Shown here in pieces: positions 10,395 through 21,968 of a stretch of DNA of 64,000 nt. The notes under the pieces are model-generated. The model was given only the letters and a program-made list of their open reading frames with translations. It was not told where the DNA came from and made no database searches. The stretch spans positions 278,549,527 through 278,613,526 of the forward strand of contig OX336389.2 of NCBI GenBank assembly GCA_946902985.2. The letters are read 5' to 3'. This DNA comes from Meconema thalassinum. Taxonomy: Eukaryota > Arthropoda > Insecta > Orthoptera > Tettigoniidae. Numbering within the stretch: position 1 is the first letter of the stretch; the number at the start of each line of letters is the position of its first letter. A program made the position numbers and the translations under genes.

Positions 10395-11218
10395 TCTCTA
10401 CTTAGTATAAAACAAAGTCTTCTGTTCATGGATATCACGGGTAATCTCGAGAACCACTGAATGGATTTGGATGCGGTTTTCACCATTCTGCAATGGATAT
10501 CTCGAGGGAGGTTTCTGTAAAAAATAATTTATTTATGACCAAAGGAAGTCAAGCACTAACGATTTCAGTGAAAAGGTCGAAAAAGAACTGGCGTCCGTGC
10601 GCTTTTTAAGCTTATGCTGGGCAAACCGTTAAAAATATCTATACACTATGAGTGTAAGAATTGTTCAGCATGAAAAGTTCTACAAAAAAGCCCGGGAGAG
10701 CATATCTCTATCTTCAATACATCACCTGCTATAAGTGTTTTTACGTTTTCATTTCTTCCAACAATCTCTATTCAGTTACTAAGGCGACAGTTTACGAGCT
10801 AGCTGGGGGCGATTCTATCACCCAAGTTACAGCTTAACTAGCGGACGAGCTTATTGTCCCAGATACAGCCAGCAGCAAACTGTCGAGTCGTGTTGAGTTT
10901 AAAACTTTAGAGAAGAGTGGTTGTGTTTGGAGTTTCCCTGGAATTGCAACTCAGCTTTTCTTCATTTCGCCTCTGAACTTTTCGTTCCGCAGAATTCACA
11001 GTCAAGTTAAGATTGTACGGAAGGGGGATTTGTGTTTCATGCACCTCGCCATTCTTAAATTACGTCTGACAAGAATTTGTTGCACATGCATCTCCATGAT
11101 AATATAATTAATAGTCCAGTCAGTGATTTTAACCCATCATGCCGAGACGTAAAACGGAAGCGCTTATCACGTATTGCATTCATAACTGTTCCCGGGCGAA
11201 GCCGGGTCGGGTTGCTAG
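10395..11218 (+). mobile_element. Complete non-autonomous Helitron (GTATAAAAC family)
   Basis: The 824-bp unit begins TCTCTACTTAGTATAAAAC after an A. It ends with a CCCGG...CCGGG hairpin then TCGGGTTGCTAG before a T, which are the canonical Helitron ends. No Rep/helicase sequence is present. This copy preserves, at 10880-10887, the undisturbed CTGTCGAG site at which a sister copy (21185-36660) was invaded. Confidence 0.85.
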
Positions 11219-11705
11219 TATTTTATAAAACTGAACTTTTATAGAAAGTTATAGGCTTACAAAGCACTCTTCGCACCATTACACTACATAAAATATTTTA
11301 TCATAGTTGAGCAAAATGGATGAAGGACAGTTCCTTGTTCACTTAACTGTATTACGGTAGTTGAAATTCTGTGGTTGCGATATCAGTATGAGCTACACGT
11401 GTCCTCTGGGTGGTGCTAAAGATCGGTCACTCCGTGGAAAACATCTACACCAAGGAGTTTAGGCAGCCAGACGATCCCATTGATCTCCTGGCCCAAAATA
11501 TTGCTTGATGTCACAAAACGTGAATACAAATAGCCCTTCTCAGGGTTTTCTAGCTAAGAACCATAGAAGGCATAAGTATATCGAAATGTCAAGTACTACA
11601 AAAAATCCTACTACAAAATGAAATCGAATATTTGTATATAGATTTATGTAGATTGTTGTACTTTAATAGCTGGAATTTGTTTTAAATTTCATGTATGTGA
11701 TAATT
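11219..11705. other. Unassigned DNA
   Basis: No gene or repeat recognised. Confidence 0.4.
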
Positions 11706-11707
11706 TA

Positions 11708-12000
11708 ATGGCGCAGTGGCTAGCATTGTTGGCTGTCACCCCTGAGGTACCGGGTTCGATCCCCGGCTCTGCCAAGAATTTAAAAGTCTTGGTATGGTCT
11801 GGTACGGGGTCTCCCAGTCTCGTGATGCAAAATAGGAACCTGCCGGATGCTATGGCAGGAGGAGGAGTGGAAAGGAACTGGCCACCCTAACACACGCAAA
11901 CTCCGGCTCGGGTGCCTGGTTAGTGATCCTCTAATTCAGGTCGCCTACGTCCCTGGAGGGGATATGGTACTCTACTTATTAATTATTATACGCTAAATAA
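11708..12000 (+). repeat. tRNA-derived SINE (family 4)
   Basis: TGGCGCAGTGGCTAGCATTG (A box) and CCGGGTTCGATCCCCGG (B box) form a clear tRNA-like head. The body has 'GGTCTGGTACGGGGTCTCCC' and ends in TAAATAAATAAATAA. A reverse head of the same family is at 20866-20985. Confidence 0.75.
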
Positions 12001-12269
12001 ATAAATAACTAGTATGTAAAAAGACGGAAGGACAAAGTAAACGTCCATGGGTAAAACCATGGGTCACTCACGTGGCAAGAAAGATATGTATACGAGTAAA
12101 ATCTTGGTGAACGAGCTGCAGCACGAGGACTTGGAAAATTATATTAATATTAAATTATTACCAATTATGGTGAAATGAACGATGATGGCGTTCGAAACAA
12201 ACACTGCACAAGGAAAGAAAATTTAAACATACGAAGTAAAGAAAGTAAGCATTGGGTGGGATTCAATCT

Positions 12270-12970
12270 CCTGTCCTCTCCTCCTCTCCTAGGGGGGACT
12301 AGGGTCTCACAGCTTGTGGGATGTGGGTTGGCGACCACAGAACCTGAGCTGAGTCCGGCATTGCTTCCACTTATAGTACTTGTGCCTGGCTCCTTTCAGT
12401 TATGTTTCCAGTCAGCCTCCCTTGGTCAACACTTGTTCTGTTCCGACCCCACGGTATTAGGGTATCCAAGGCCTAGTGAGTCTTTCAGTTTTCCGCCTTA
12501 GTTGGCATTTGTCTCATCTTTCCTGATACCCTAATTCTTCGAGGGGTCAGCCTTCTTTTTCTTTTCATGATATCTCGTGCCTTCTGCGCAAGGCCCTCAA
12601 GGAGGCACTTATGGTGCACCCTGGATAGTGCTACACCCTCAAGGGCTCAAGGCTGGTTAGTTTGGGTGTTGGCGACCCCGAGGGATTCCTGAGCTGTGTC
12701 CGTTTTTCCCCTTTTTCTACTGACATTGGGGCGGGCCCTTTCCTTCTTCCCTTTCATATCTGCCTTTCAAGGCTCTCCTTCCTTCCAAGTCCCCCATTCC
12801 CCATTTCTTTTCATCCTGTCCACTATTTCTTTTCTAGTGTTTAAGTCAGTGGTTAGTTTTAGTTCTAGTTTTTATTCAATGTTTCATGTTCACTATCACC
12901 CAAACCATTAGGGGTCGATAACCTAGATGTTAGGCCCCTAAAACAACAAGTATCATCATCATCTCGTACT
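12270..12970 (+). repeat. ~700-bp dispersed repeat with ATC tail
   Basis: The stretch matches the reverse complement of 54190-54940 across most of its length. Both share GGTATTAGGGTATCCAAGGC, CTCAAGGAGGCA and the terminal ACCTAGATGTTAGGCCCCT followed by (ATC)n. The ATC tail resembles RTE-type LINE or LINE-mobilised SINE 3' ends. Open frames inside it are not conserved and I do not call a protein. Confidence 0.65.
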
Positions 12971-13121
12971 ACAGTCGAGCGGTCAACTCATTCTGCCAAC
13001 TAGACACTGGCTTGCTGCGTTTGATTATAGGCTATGTATTACCTACCGGTTAAGATAAAGTGCATATTAATTTACATTCTCTTGTAATACCAGAAGTGAA
13101 ATAGACGAATTATAATGGAAA

Positions 13122-13444
13122 CCAGCGGACCCGTGCGAGAACTCTCGCATATTCTTATGGGTTGTGTGCGCCCCATGTGTACAGACTACCCGCCCCGCTT
13201 TAGTGCTATGCGGGCTGTACGCGCGACAGTTCTGCCAGGGGCTATCGTCTTGGTTATTTGTTTAAAAGCACTTTATAAACAAATAAATATATTTTGTGAC
13301 TTTTCAAGAAATGCAAGATTTTTCCTTTACTATTGAGGCGATTCGGAAGATTTTGGTACAAACCACACCTTCTAACCCCCTCTGGTTTAGGAGCTTGAGT
13401 TTTGTGAAACATACACCTTAGCCTTAGCGTATTATATAATAAGA
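13122..13444 (-). mobile_element. Short non-autonomous Helitron (hairpin family, copy B)
   Basis: Read on the minus strand it starts TCTTATTATATAATACGC after an A. It ends with the TGCGAGA/TCTCGCA hairpin then CGGGTCCGCTGG before a T (CTGG fits the Helitron CTRR end). It is the inverted partner of 522-904 and is shorter because it lacks that copy's extra 5' segment. Confidence 0.75.
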
Positions 13445-14620
13445 TATTATAACATAAAATACACTACCATTCACGTCTTTTTCCCATTCTATTTAACTGT
13501 CGAAATTTGATGTTTTCCAGACGGTTAACACGATAGTACCCAATTGTGATGGGTTATTCCCTAATCCTGAAAAAAATATGCATGAGATTAATAAATACAC
13601 TCTGAAAATGGCTTCAAACACCATATTTTTCAACTAATTTAATTCTTCTTTATACCCTCTATGTACAGCGCTTGTAGCCTCCGCTATTTTTACCTACAGT
13701 ACACTTTATATCTTTTATTTGTGTTTTTACATATTTTATACCATTTATTTTGTAACATTTAATGCATTTCAAACTTTGATATGAGCATCTTTGTTGTGGT
13801 AATATTCCATCTGTTATGATCTGTCATTTTGGTAAGAATCTTTTAACAAAGATAACATGATGCCCATACCTTTAAAAAATAAATTTTATAAAATCACCTT
13901 TTATAAATGATTTCCTTATTGCACTGTCATATCTTTTATCAAATATATTTGACAAACTTCTTTGGTGGTGTAATACCGGCCTATTAGCGAAACAAGGGTG
14001 TGAGGGCTTGCCTGGCCGTTGCTGTCTTGCCTTAGAAGCTTATCAAGGTTTCCTCTACATATTAATAAGCAGGTAAATAGTGTGTAGAATAGGGCCCAAA
14101 TTAACAGTAATGTCATAGGACCATTCCATATGTGACTGATTGACAGACATTTGCAATACAACTCAGTAAGAAAACGTCTATTATAAACGTTGTGGTGGAT
14201 GCAAATTGAAACCACTAATAACATGATGGGGTAGAGGAACACACTGGGAAATTACAATGGCATATAAAACATGGCTAAAATTAAAAATTATAGTAAATAC
14301 TTGGTTTCAAAGATTCCGTGACTGACATAAATGTCAACTATCTATTCGCATGGATGTGTTACCATGTATATTTCTCTGTAAGGTTATTTCGAATAGTTTT
14401 CCAAAATATTGTTTGGAGAGGAAGGTTTAAAGTGTTCCTTTATAAAAGGAACATATCTGACACTCCATTTATAAGGATGTTATAGGCAAACATGTGGTGT
14501 GTGACTGACTGACCTCGTCTTGTGACTGATGAGGTTTTTTTGGCGTAAGAAACTAGTCATCCAATTACGTCCCGCATTTATATGAGAAGTGTTTTATTAA
14601 GTGTTTAAATAATTTCTGCG
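13445..14620. other. Unassigned AT-rich DNA
   Basis: No gene recognised. A segment near 13515-13580 with a TACCCAA-TGTGATGGGT pattern recurs at 17650-17710 as a short dispersed repeat. A minus-strand frame at 13916-14242 has no recognisable features beyond hydrophobic runs and is probably chance. Confidence 0.4.
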
Positions 14621-14624
14621 TTTT

Positions 14625-14636
14625 ATCTTAGGCACT
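14625..14636 (+). repeat. SINE target-site duplication, left
   Basis: ATCTTAGGCACT is repeated exactly at 15132-15143, bracketing the SINE. Confidence 0.9.
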
Positions 14637-15131
14637 GAGTCGCCTCCGTTGTGTAGTGGTCAGCATGCTTAGCTGCCACCCCGGAGGTCCAAGGTTCGAT
14701 TCCCGGTTCTGCCACGAAATTTGAAAAGTAGTATGAGGACTGGAACGGGGTCTACTCAGCCTCAGGTGGTCCAAATGAGTAGAGGGTTTTCGATTTCCAC
14801 CTCGAAGTGGGAAGTGGTTTTCCATGGTTTCCCACCTCGTCCTCGGGCAAATGCCGGGATGGTACCTACCGTCAGACCACGGCCACCTCCTTCCCTCTTC
14901 CTTGTCTATCCCTCCCATTCTTCCCATCCCGCCCCATCCCTCATGAGGTCCCCTGTTCGCTTTGTAGGTGAGGTCGCCTGGGCGAGGCGCTAGTCCCGCC
15001 TCCCCAGTTGTATCCCCGGACTCGATGTCAAGCTCTAGGACACTGCCCGTAGAGGCAGTAAAGGTGGGATCCCTCGCTGAGTCCGTGGGAAAAGCCTACC
15101 TGGAGGGTAAACTGACTACAAAAAGGAAAAA
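14637..15131 (+). mobile_element. tRNA-derived SINE with perfect 12-bp duplication (family 5)
   Basis: The head GTTGTGTAGTGGTCAGCATG (A box) and AAGGTTCGATTCCCGG (B box) is tRNA-like. The body includes CTCGGGCAAATGCCGGGATGG, the core shared with the SINEs at 9055 and 20218. The tail is A-rich (ACTACAAAAAGGAAAA). The perfect 12-bp duplication shows an intact, fairly young, LINE-mobilised insertion. It encodes no protein. Confidence 0.88.
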
Positions 15132-15143
15132 ATCTTAGGCACT

Positions 15144-15735
15144 AGGAAATCTACTGTAATACCCCGCTCAATCTAATTGGACACACTCGTGTTGACGGAC
15201 TGAAGATCTTCTACTAATAGATAACCTGAGTGTGGCATTTCCCTGGGTTTCTCCACACTCTCTCCAGGCATATCAAATTTCATGTTCTGGAGCATCTAAT
15301 CCCTTCCCGACCCTAATATTTTTAGTTACGCTGTACTGCTACTGACACCATATAAACGCAGGTTATGAGGCAAATTAAACATATATCCAAGTACATGGGG
15401 CTGATGACTAGGATGAGCTAAACTCTTAAATTGACGAGCTTTCTAACAGCACGGTAGCGGATTAATGTGTTCATTTCACCAGACGTCACACAACACTATT
15501 CAATTCTTCCTATGATTAGCAAGCAGAGTGTTTTGATAGGCAATTTGCATTCCACACAAGATTACCATGAATAAATGCTAACATTACACTGGCGTCCATG
15601 AATATTACGACACACTTAAGAAAGCTGCCATAAGTACTCAACTGCTTACAATCGATCATTGACGGGTAAATACTGTAGAAAAACAAAAATACAACAAAAA
15701 AAACTAAATAGAATATTCGTCTGACGTCAACGTTA
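15144..15735. other. Unassigned DNA
   Basis: Nothing recognised except the short dispersed repeat near 15165-15225. Confidence 0.4.
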
Positions 15736-15739
15736 CAGA

Positions 15740-15960
15740 GACTAGCGAACTACGGTTTGGTTCCCGACCGGACCATCGGGAAATTTAATCTCCTGTTGTA
15801 AATTCCTCCGGTCCGGGGACTGGGTGTATGTGACGTCATCATCACCACTTCATGCTGATTAGCACACGGGGCGTGCTGGTGCATCGATCAAGTTGTTATC
15901 TTCTTACCCGGTCAATGCATGTGAGATTTTCGAAGTGAAATGTTATGTCCAGTGGTTAGG
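15740..15960 (+). repeat. SINE fragment (family 6)
   Basis: GGTTCCCGACCGGACCATCGGG, TTTAATCTCCTG and GGGGACTGGGTGTATGTGAC match, in reverse complement, the better-preserved SINE at 50281-50500. The head is truncated. Confidence 0.6.
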
Positions 15961-16150
15961 ATTCCACGTAAAAAGGAGGTCTCGTGGCTCAAGATCGCAA
16001 GATTAACGGTCACGAAAATCTTCAAGCATCCTTCATTAGGACGTATGCAAATGAGGCACGTTCAAGCAAACACTTCTTGCAACAAATAAGACTTTGTATG
16101 AGCGCACAAACAATAATTTAGGAAAAAGAAGATTCAATTAAAGAAGACTA

Positions 16151-16599
16151 CAGTACCCGTGCGAGAAATCTCGCATATTAATAAACCACACTTTCCCCAA
16201 TAGGTTTATAATGAGAGCCTTAAAGAGAAAGGTTGCTGTAAAACTCATGGGTTATTCGATATTTATAAAATTATACGATTTGAGTACTCATTCCTTTGAT
16301 TTACTGATCTGAAATCCACGCAAAATGATAGACTAAAGGAAATACCTCAGAATGTTATAATGACATGAAACAGGCGTCACAGCGGCCAAAATGTGAAGTG
16401 GACAGCAATTATGGAGCGTAGTTTTATACAGCAACAGGTTTTGCAAATCGCACACTTCGTACATTTTTTAAAATTCATTTTTTAAAGAAATTATAGATAT
16501 TTATGAAATTATAGTGCAATTCGTCACTGCTAATGTCTATTCTCTTTCATTTCAATGATCATTGTCACGATCGGTCGCTTGTGAGCGCCGCAGGAGGGA
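16151..16599 (-). mobile_element. Helitron-like copy C
   Basis: On the minus strand it runs from A|TCCCTCCTGCGGCGC to the hairpin TGCGAGA-TT-TCTCGCA and ACGGGTACTG. The last bases (CTGT) deviate from CTRR. It is collinear with the next copy at 16624-17023. Confidence 0.6.
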
Positions 16600-16623
16600 T
16601 CTATACTACTGAAATAATATATA

Positions 16624-17023
16624 CTAGCGGACCCTTGCGAGAAATCTCGCATGTTCATAAACCACACTTTCCCCAATAGGTTTATAATGAGAGACTTAAG
16701 GAGAAAGGTTATGTTTTTAGTTCAACCAAATGATTATAGAACACTCTAAATTTCAGGATAAAGGAAAGACCTCACTATGTTAATACTGTATGACATGAAA
16801 CAGGCGTCACAGCGGCCCGTGGACAGCAATTATGGAGCGTATTTTCCTACATCAACTGTGTTTGCAAATCGCACACTTCCTACAATTCTTTTAAAGTCAT
16901 TTTTTTTAAGAAATTATAGATATTTATGAAATTATAGTGCAATAAGTCACTGCTAATGTCTATTCTCTGTCATTTGAATGCTCATTTGTCACGATCGGTC
17001 GCTTGTGAGCGCCGCAGGAGGGA
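16624..17023 (-). mobile_element. Helitron copy D, tandem with C
   Basis: On the minus strand it starts TCCCTCCTGCGGCGC after an A. It ends with the TGCGAGA/TCTCGCA hairpin then AGGGTCCGCTAG before a T, as a Helitron should. It shares the 3' hairpin with the copies at 522 and 13122 but has a different 5' half. It lies 24 bp from copy C in the same orientation. Confidence 0.7.
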
Positions 17024-17400
17024 TGCTAGGTATGATGATGATAAGTTCAGTTCGAATCACCAAAGCACGAGGAAAGGGAAACATTTGCGCGATTAACTTA
17101 CTGTAGACCTACATGTTGCTTGATGACAACACACGCCTGCAAAACTTATTCGGTAGAAGAGAAATGCATTCTTCTTTCGTTAGTGGTGTGGTGTTAGCTA
17201 GAGCGCCTCGTGTGCGAGCCTAGGCAGGGCGTACCACACGCCTGCTGATATGCCCTATTTGGTACACTTGGGGCAAAAACCCACAACAGACGCAGCATAA
17301 ACATACAAGAATTTCATCGTGTTGGAAGCCATTTTTCGGTGTTACCTTAGTAATCGAAATTAAATGTTTTGCAGTCGTTTTTTTTTTTTGTCGTGTGGCT
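17024..17400. other. Unassigned DNA
   Basis: Nothing recognised; ends in a T-run near 17380-17390. Confidence 0.4.
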
Positions 17401-17402
17401 CC

Positions 17403-17640
17403 CTGAGAGGACGAGTGCAGGTCTTTCTAGTCGACGCCCGTGGGCGACCTGCGCGCTGGGATGAGAGATAGAATGATGAAGATGAATGAAACTGGGCAAG
17501 GATATGGAAGGAAGCGGCCAGGGCTTGTCAGAGGGACAGGACGACCGACGGTGGTGCTTGAACCCACGCGTCTACCGAGTCAGCAGAGAGCTTGGGCCCA
17601 TGCCCTAACGCTGCGCTTTAGCGAGCATAGCCACTGCTGT
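17403..17640 (-). repeat. SINE fragment related to family 6
   Basis: GAGTGCAGGTCTTTCTAGT and GGGCGACCTGCGCG match the tail of the SINE at 50281-50340. On the minus strand a B-box-like GTGGGTTCAAGCACC lies near 17565. Confidence 0.5.
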
Positions 17641-17715
17641 TGGTTTTCAGTCGGTAAACACGATTGTACCCAACTGTAATGGGTGGTTATCTAATCCTGA
17701 AGAATAAAATATGGA

Positions 17716-18330
17716 TGACCAGTTTCAATCGTCAAGCGATCATCCATCATCAGATACTTTACACTTTAGGCTACTAAATCTATGTCTACTAGTTCGCATT
17801 CGTGGAGAGCGAGTACGGGCCCTACGGCTATCACTTACGGGCCCCCTCCTTACTTGTCGTCCCATGACATTGTGTAGCCTAAATACCAAATTTGTTTTAT
17901 TTTATTTTTAAAGCCCCCTAAATTTACTTGTTTTTGGAACGTAGGTACTAGTTTTGTTGATTGTCAATTTGCAATGTCGTTCCTGTTGTATCTGACCGAA
18001 CGTTTTGCTCTCTCTCATCACAAGAACAAGTTCAACGCCTTTCACAATATTATGTAGCCTACTGTAATTTGAACTTTGCGAAGGTACATTAATGTAGCCT
18101 AGCGGTTACTAGGTCGAGTTGAAATGTTATTTAGAAACTTTCATCCCTATACACAGTGGAAAGTTTGCAACAGTATTTCTCTGGCCAAGAAAATATGAAG
18201 ATAATGGTTATTTACATGTCCTCTTGATAGTATTTTGTAGCATAATTGATTCAGATACACTGAATATCATAAAATGTCAAAGTTGTTGGCAAATACGTAA
18301 ACGTGTCTACTCTGGGTTTTCCTACTTTCG
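17716..18330. other. Unassigned DNA
   Basis: No gene recognised. Short diverged repeat pieces only, including the GGGCCCT/GGGCTACAGCCCC block entering at 18340. Confidence 0.4.
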
Positions 18331-18419
18331 CGGGCCCCTCAGCGAGACCGGGCCCTAGGGCTACAGCCCCGTTTGCCCCTCCTTCTCGTCGGGCCTGGAG
18401 TAGTACGGATGATGGTATA

Positions 18420-18795
18420 CAGGGTGAACAAAAAATTCCGCACTTGGAGGTTGGCAAGCGGTTCCTCGTCGAAATTCACGGCAAAAGTTTATGTTGCAAA
18501 ACCTAGTCCCGCCATTAGGTTTAACAGAAATGCGTGTTAAGAAACGAGGCTCTGGCAACGCTGTAACTGCATGCAGCATGGCCAAAGACAGGTCGCAGGA
18601 ACTTGGCGCTCTGCCTGAGCTTTCTCTGTACATTCTGATGCACTGCAGGATGTGGCAGTGTTGCCAGCTTCTCGTTTTCATACTTGTGTTTTCAAACAGC
18701 ACCCGATCCGATTTTGCTAGAGAAACTTTTATCTTGCAATTGGATAAGGAATCGCATGCCGACCTCCAAGTGCGGCATTTTTTGTTCACCCTTTC
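18420..18795. mobile_element. TA-flanked MITE with ~80-bp inverted ends
   Basis: AGGGTGAACAAAAAATTCCG at the left is mirrored by GTTCACCCT at the right. The inverted similarity continues for about 80 bp (GCACTTGGAGGT... on both arms). TA lies at both outer edges (18418-18419, 18796-18797), though the right end carries a few extra bases. No transposase is encoded. Confidence 0.65.
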
Positions 18796-19050
18796 TATCA
18801 GGAGCGTCCAGTCGTAGCACGCTCGGCGTGCCACCTATGCAGCGCCGCCCGTTGGCAGCTAGCCTTTTCTGTGCCTCTCTTGGCTGAGCTGCCTTGACTG
18901 CCGGCGCGTCTGACCGAGTCAAGTTGGGATTGCTAGTGCACAGGACGTAGAAAGATAAGGAACATCGCACCGCAACCGTTTGACGTTCGACACAGTGAAG
19001 GCAGTACGGGAGGGAGTGAGACGGGAAAGCAAGTGAGAGAGACAGAAATA

Positions 19051-19505
19051 CAGGGTGTTTCGAAAAAAAAGTGTCCGATATTACAACCGAGGTAGGGATA
19101 GGTCAAAACGAGAAGAAATGTTCCTATAAACATATGTCCGGAAACAAATACCTTCTGAGATATGAGCCATTTTACTTGTGTTGTGTACTGTATTTACACT
19201 TAAGCCAATGCACGTCATCCTATCAGCTACTTCTAATGAACACTTGACTGTCACACACGTTTAACAGAACACGTGTAGGGCAAACATCCATCAACACCAC
19301 CAACCAGGAGCTGTGATGATTTCGGCCGGTCTGTCCGCGGATATTATCTGCACGTTACAAGAGATGCTCCACAACCATGCGGGTAAAATGGTGCATATCT
19401 CAACTGGTATTTTTTTCCGGACATATGATTACATGAACATTTCTTCTCGTTTTGACCAATCCCAACTCCTGTTACAATATCGGACACTTTTATCGAAACA
19501 CTCTG
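19051..19505. mobile_element. TA-flanked MITE with ~125-bp inverted ends
   Basis: The ends CAGGGTGTTTCGA and TCGAAACACTCTG are inverted repeats. The match extends about 125 bp inwards (GTGTCCGATATT, GGTCAAAACGAGAAGAAATG, CATATGTCCGGAAA on both arms). TA flanks both ends (19049-19050, 19506-19507), fitting a Tc1/mariner-mobilised MITE. Confidence 0.8.
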
Positions 19506-19509
19506 TATA

Positions 19510-20215
19510 GTCTTCCCCCACCAACGCTGCAAGGCCGTCCGTGTCAGAAGCACGCCGGCGTACTGTTTGGACACCTCTGGTATAAACACTTATTCAGTTG
19601 CAGTAGTAATTAAATTAGCACAACTAGTCGAGATTTTTTAAGTTATAAGTGATTTTTTGTTGAGATTTTGTTGTGGTGATTGAAAAAAATCACATGTAAC
19701 CAGTGCTTTTTTCTAAGGGGAAACGCGGAGGAACGCGTGCGTACCCCTTAAACATTTTGAAAACTGTTTTAGAAAATATATTGGCACATTTGTATCTATT
19801 CCGGCAAATATAACTTCCAACTTGAAAGTTCATCGATCAGCTGGTGTCAACGCGGTGTTCACAACAGCTGGAGGAGATTTCGAGTAATCCTCGATTTAAA
19901 TCGATGTATTGAATCAGTTTCTTTTGGTCGGCAACTCGGCACTCCGTTCTTATAAGCACGCAGGCTAGTGTTTGGAGGCGGGGTAGGTTGTTATTTTGTG
20001 CGTGTGGTTAGTTTTGAAGGATGAAGAAAATAACGAATTATTTAACATCCACCCTGGCATCGAAAAAGCTGAAAGTTAATGATTCGATCACAAACAATGA
20101 CCGGACTTTGCAAATTGCCGAAAATTGCAAGATCGTGATGTTTTGTCGACTACAACTGAGAGTACCACTTAAATTTCTTTTAAAAAATGGCACTGGATAT
20201 AACTAACAAATGTCG
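19510..20215. other. Unassigned DNA
   Basis: No gene or complete repeat recognised. Short open frames here lack similarity that I can name. Confidence 0.4.
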
Positions 20216-20217
20216 AC

Positions 20218-20610
20218 TAGTTGATTCTGGTCTGAGGGCTGGAACAGGGTACACTTAGACTTGTGAGTCAAAACTGAGATGAGGTGGGTTCGATTTCCTC
20301 CTCAGTTTTCCTGGAAGTAGCTTTTCGTGGTTTCTCACTTCTACTCCAGGTGAATGCCGGGATGGTTCCTAACTTAATGCGACGGCTGCCTCCTTCCCAA
20401 TTATCATCTGAAATAGGCCTACAACTACACAGACTAATACAGCCATCACAACAACGCGGATTATCAAACCAATTCCACAGACACACCAAAGTAGACACGG
20501 CTACATGACCACGATGCTACAAAGCTCCTAAATGATTCAACAACAACAACAGCGGTGACAGTCATGAATGCTAGTCAACATGACCGTGATGTCACAAAGC
20601 TTCAACACTC

Positions 20611-20651
<41 letters not shown>

Positions 20652-20827
20652 CCTAAAATAACAAAAGGCCATGGCCGCTTCCTTAGCAAATCCTACCTCA
20701 ATTACAAATACACTCAATATTACAGACATCACAGTGACACAGGTTACCACACAAACCCTACACACACACACATGTACACGGGACTACATGACCACGATGT
20801 CGCAAAGCCTTTAAAAGAAGCATCATT

Positions 20828-20858
<31 letters not shown>

Positions 20859-20985
20859 ACTAGGCTAAGTAAACCACATTCCAGCCCTCAGACCAGAATC
20901 GAATTTCTTGGCAGAGCCAGGACTCGATCCAGGACCTCAGCGGTGACAGTCAGGAATGCTAGTCACTTCGCCACGAACTAGACTT
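20218..20985. repeat. Cluster of SINE pieces in both orientations
   Basis: A plus-strand SINE body (20218-20520, with GAATGCCGGGATGGT core) ends in a CAA-rich tail. A second tail-like block, ACATGACCACGATG plus (CAA)n, follows twice. A minus-strand tRNA-like head of family 4 lies at 20866-20985. The CAA repeats make an apparent poly-Q open frame at 20568-20981 that is not a real gene. Confidence 0.6.
20610..20652. repeat. (CAA)n microsatellite
   Basis: Pure CAA units, part of the SINE tail cluster. Confidence 0.9.
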
Positions 20986-21658
20986 TTAAAACGGGTAAGT
21001 GAGAATATCCAACAATACAATAAAATTAAGCAATATACGAAACTAACGTAATAATAATAATTATTATTATTACTATTTTAATGACAATGATGCATTTGAT
21101 TATGCTGATGAAAATGACTATGATGATGAAGGTAATAAAAATAATAATATAAAATACCTTTAAATGTAGCTACTTTTGGAGGAATCTCTACACAGTAGAT
21201 ATAAAACAAAGTCCTGAATTCTTGGATATAACGGGTCATCTCGAGAACCACTGGATGGATTTTTATGTGGTTTTCGACATTCTGCAAAGGATATTTTGAG
21301 GAATGTTTCTGATGAAAAGCAGTCATTTATGACCAAATAAAGCCAAGCAGAACGATTTAAGTGAATGAGAGACGAAGAAAAATCTGTCATCCTTGCAACT
21401 TTTAAGCTTACGCTGGGTCAACCGTTAAACATATATTTATACTGTACTATGAGTGTAGGAATTGTTCAGCATGAAAAGTTCTACAAAAAGGTCCACGAGA
21501 GCATACCTCTATCTTTAATACATCGCCCACTATAAGTGTTTTTTACGTTTTCATTTCTTCCAACAATCTCCATTCAGTGGAAATTTAAATTACTAGCTTC
21601 GGGGCGAGTTTACGAGCTAGCAAGCGAGCCTATCAGCCCAACTTCGGCCAGCATCAAA

Positions 21659-21666
21659 CTGTCGAG
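21659..21666 (+). repeat. 8-bp target duplication, left (CTGTCGAG)
   Basis: Repeated exactly at 36491-36498. The single unduplicated site is visible in the sister Helitron at 10880-10887. Confidence 0.93.
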
Positions 21667-21831
21667 TAGGGTGGGTCGATTTTTTTAACGCTCGAGGTCG
21701 GAAAAGTTGCCTATTGCTTTAAGAAGAAAAATGATGTAATTTTTTTAAAAATCAGTTAACATCTTCCGCTCGCGCATCGCACTTAAAGTTTGAGAAAACA
21801 TGTAAAAATCACAAATTTTCGTGATTTTTTC
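21667..21831 (+). repeat. Left terminal inverted repeat of the long-TIR transposon
   Basis: Aligns with the reverse complement of 36312-36490 with small indels in poly-A/T runs. Confidence 0.88.
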
Positions 21832-21968
21832 AGCCGTTTAATTCTATTAAAACTATGGCACTCTAGTGTTATATGTCTAGTTTATAGCAAGAACAACTTA
21901 TAAAAAATTATTTAAGATCTTTTACTGAATGCTTTTTGCTTGCGCAACTTCATTGAAATTGTTAAAAA

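Noticed and set aside
12175..12911. Several serine- and proline-rich open frames
   Set aside because: They lie in a non-coding dispersed repeat whose other copy (54190-54940) does not keep the frames.
522..13444. Copies A and B as the two inverted ends of one 13-kb transposon
   Set aside because: Each has complete Helitron ends of its own, and the enclosed DNA is a mixture of unrelated insertions.
20568..20981. 137-codon open frame with a poly-glutamine run
   Set aside because: The Q run is the (CAA)n SINE tail and the rest is a reversed SINE head; no protein signal.
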